Source of the DNA: JAJRVM01 sp041752115
Lineage (GTDB): Bacteria > Planctomycetota > Planctomycetia > Pirellulales > Pirellulaceae
Reading direction: 5' to 3'
Length of the DNA stretch: 64,000 nt
Assembly: GCA_041752115.1 (NCBI GenBank)
Contig: JBGSHS010000373.1
Location: 1-64,000 of the forward strand
Numbering within the stretch: the stretch's first letter is position 1; each line of letters starts with the position of its first letter. Under the pieces are notes generated by a model, which was not told the origin of the DNA, ran no database searches, and worked only from the letters and a program-made list of their open reading frames with translations. Of this stretch, positions 63,314 to 64,000 are shown piece after piece. The translations under genes and the position numbers were made by a program.

Positions 63314-63703
63314 GCATCACTCGCAGTGGTTTGGCGCCTGTTCGTTGAAGAATGAAGCCATGAGACTTGCCCGTGTCTGGCACGCGACAAGCAGTACCAA
63401 TGGCAACGCCAGTCGTCAACACAACCCCGGGCTGTCGCTTCCCACTCCGGCAGCGAGGACAGGAACAGCGAGATCGCGTCAGGATTTGCCCGCCATGGTG
63501 GCATTCTATCACGGTGACGACTGGAGTGCACGGATCTAGCTGAGTATTGATCAGTCAACGGGGCCATACGTCGAATTCACGTTGTCAACATCGCGGACCA
63601 GCCATTATGGGGATTGTCGGGCAGGAACCAACGGCGACGCACGGAGGACCTTACCTCGCCCGCCATCGCAGTTGGTTATCTCCCCGCAGAGGGTAAGTGG
63701 AAA
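63314..63703. other. Intergenic divergent region, no gene seen
   Basis: 390 bases between two divergent beta-helix genes. Open frames here lack ribosome sites. AGAGGGT near 63690 serves the right-hand gene. No repeats are seen. Confidence 0.4.
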
Positions 63704-64000
63704 ATGAATCTCCCACGATGCGCGATTCGGGCGAGCAGCCTGGCTTTTCTGCTTCTGTCGGTGAAACTCACCGTGGGGGCAGACCTTTACGTCTCGCCTG
63801 CAGGGCTCGACTCCCATCCCGGCACCTCGACGGCGCCAGTGCGGACACTCGCTGCGGCGCGCGACCTGGCTCGGAAGATGGCCGGCGAAAGCCCCGTGAC
63901 TGTGCATGTTGCGGACGGTGTGCACTACCTGGCGGAGACACTCGTATTGACTGCGGCAGATTCCGGCACAGAGGACCATCCGGTTGTGTATCGAGCAGAG
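63704..64000 (+). CDS. Secreted right-handed parallel beta-helix protein, 5' part
   Basis: The first 99 codons of a gene cut by the window end. A signal peptide (IRASSLAFLLLSVKLTVGA) is followed by DLYVSPAGLDSHPGTSTAPV and RTLAAARDLARKM, the standard opening of planctomycete and Bacteroidetes beta-helix/DUF1565-like proteins. VTVHVADGVHYLAETLVLTA then starts the first coil. The catalytic part lies outside the window. It is a likely polysaccharide-active partner of its divergent neighbour (inference). Confidence 0.82.
   Translation, partial: MNLPRCAIRASSLAFLLLSVKLTVGADLYVSPAGLDSHPGTSTAPVRTLAAARDLARKMAGESPVTVHVADGVHYLAETLVLTAADSGTEDHPVVYRAE

Noticed and set aside
1..64000. tRNA, rRNA, riboswitches, CRISPR-Cas, prophage
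   Set aside because: Nothing with the required conserved blocks was recognised by eye in the gaps; a tRNAscan or Rfam run would settle it.

Overview
The window looks like chromosomal DNA of a planctomycete (Planctomycetota, probably order Planctomycetales). The evidence is the gene mix: two DUF1559 prepilin-like proteins with the RRGFT(I/L)VELLVVIA leader, a DUF1571 protein, a protein opening with the planctomycete FSLRTLL leader, PEP-CTERM tails, many secreted or Tat-exported proteins, a sialate O-acetylesterase, DUF4091 and Gfo/Idh/MocA proteins, a large RHS protein and a sulfatase-modifying-factor-like protein. I can give no species. I see no rRNA, tRNA or CRISPR.

Layout. 1-1085: 3' end of a 2-oxoacid dehydrogenase E2 gene and a small conserved-looking gene. 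1096-8371: a secreted lactonase, a sialate O-acetylesterase, a small secreted protein, a translationally coupled pair (squalene-cyclase-repeat protein plus Tat-exported DUF362 protein) and a DUF1571 protein. 8870-12437: the lutABC lactate-oxidation operon followed by an EEP-fold hydrolase. 12539-16793: a membrane metallophosphoesterase, a PAS-GAF-receiver protein with a TTG start, a small membrane protein and a small lipoprotein. 17785-25198: a DUF1559 pseudopilin, a GT-C-like polytopic membrane protein, a coiled-coil membrane protein with a DnaJ-like zinc knuckle, a DCC thiol oxidoreductase, two small proteins and a DUF2461 protein.

25668-41203 is a carbohydrate-use region: a GH67-N-like glycosidase, a BNR sialidase-like protein, a DUF4091 protein, a Tat-exported Gfo/Idh/MocA oxidoreductase, a frameshifted six-hairpin glycosidase and a PQQ-type beta-propeller. 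Most carry export signals, so they may act together on an acidic or decorated glycan outside the cytoplasm; this is inference. 41204-52420 is a mobile, decaying region. It holds a PEP-CTERM protein in AT-richer DNA, an IS66-family element that split a lipoprotein gene (8-bp target duplication, exact reading-frame restoration on excision), the DUF1559 partner of that lipoprotein, a purple-acid-phosphatase-like protein, a DUF2975 membrane protein, and an HTH regulator fused in frame to the tail of a serine beta-lactamase-like PEP-CTERM protein. 52914-64000 holds a 2188-residue RHS protein with an unusual tail of about 930 residues, a protein with two copies of an unknown domain fused to a formylglycine-generating-enzyme-like domain, and two parallel beta-helix proteins, the second cut by the window end.

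Points most worth following: (1) an in-frame TGA in the FGE-like gene, at the position of the first catalytic cysteine of true FGEs, followed by a hairpin with SECIS-like geometry; (2) the IS66 insertion with two successive right ends; (3) a nested inverted-repeat element of about 256 bp at 32224-32479; (4) the HTH/beta-lactamase/PEP-CTERM chimera with ACG where the start codon should be; (5) the RHS tail. All family assignments come from reading motifs by eye; no database search was run.
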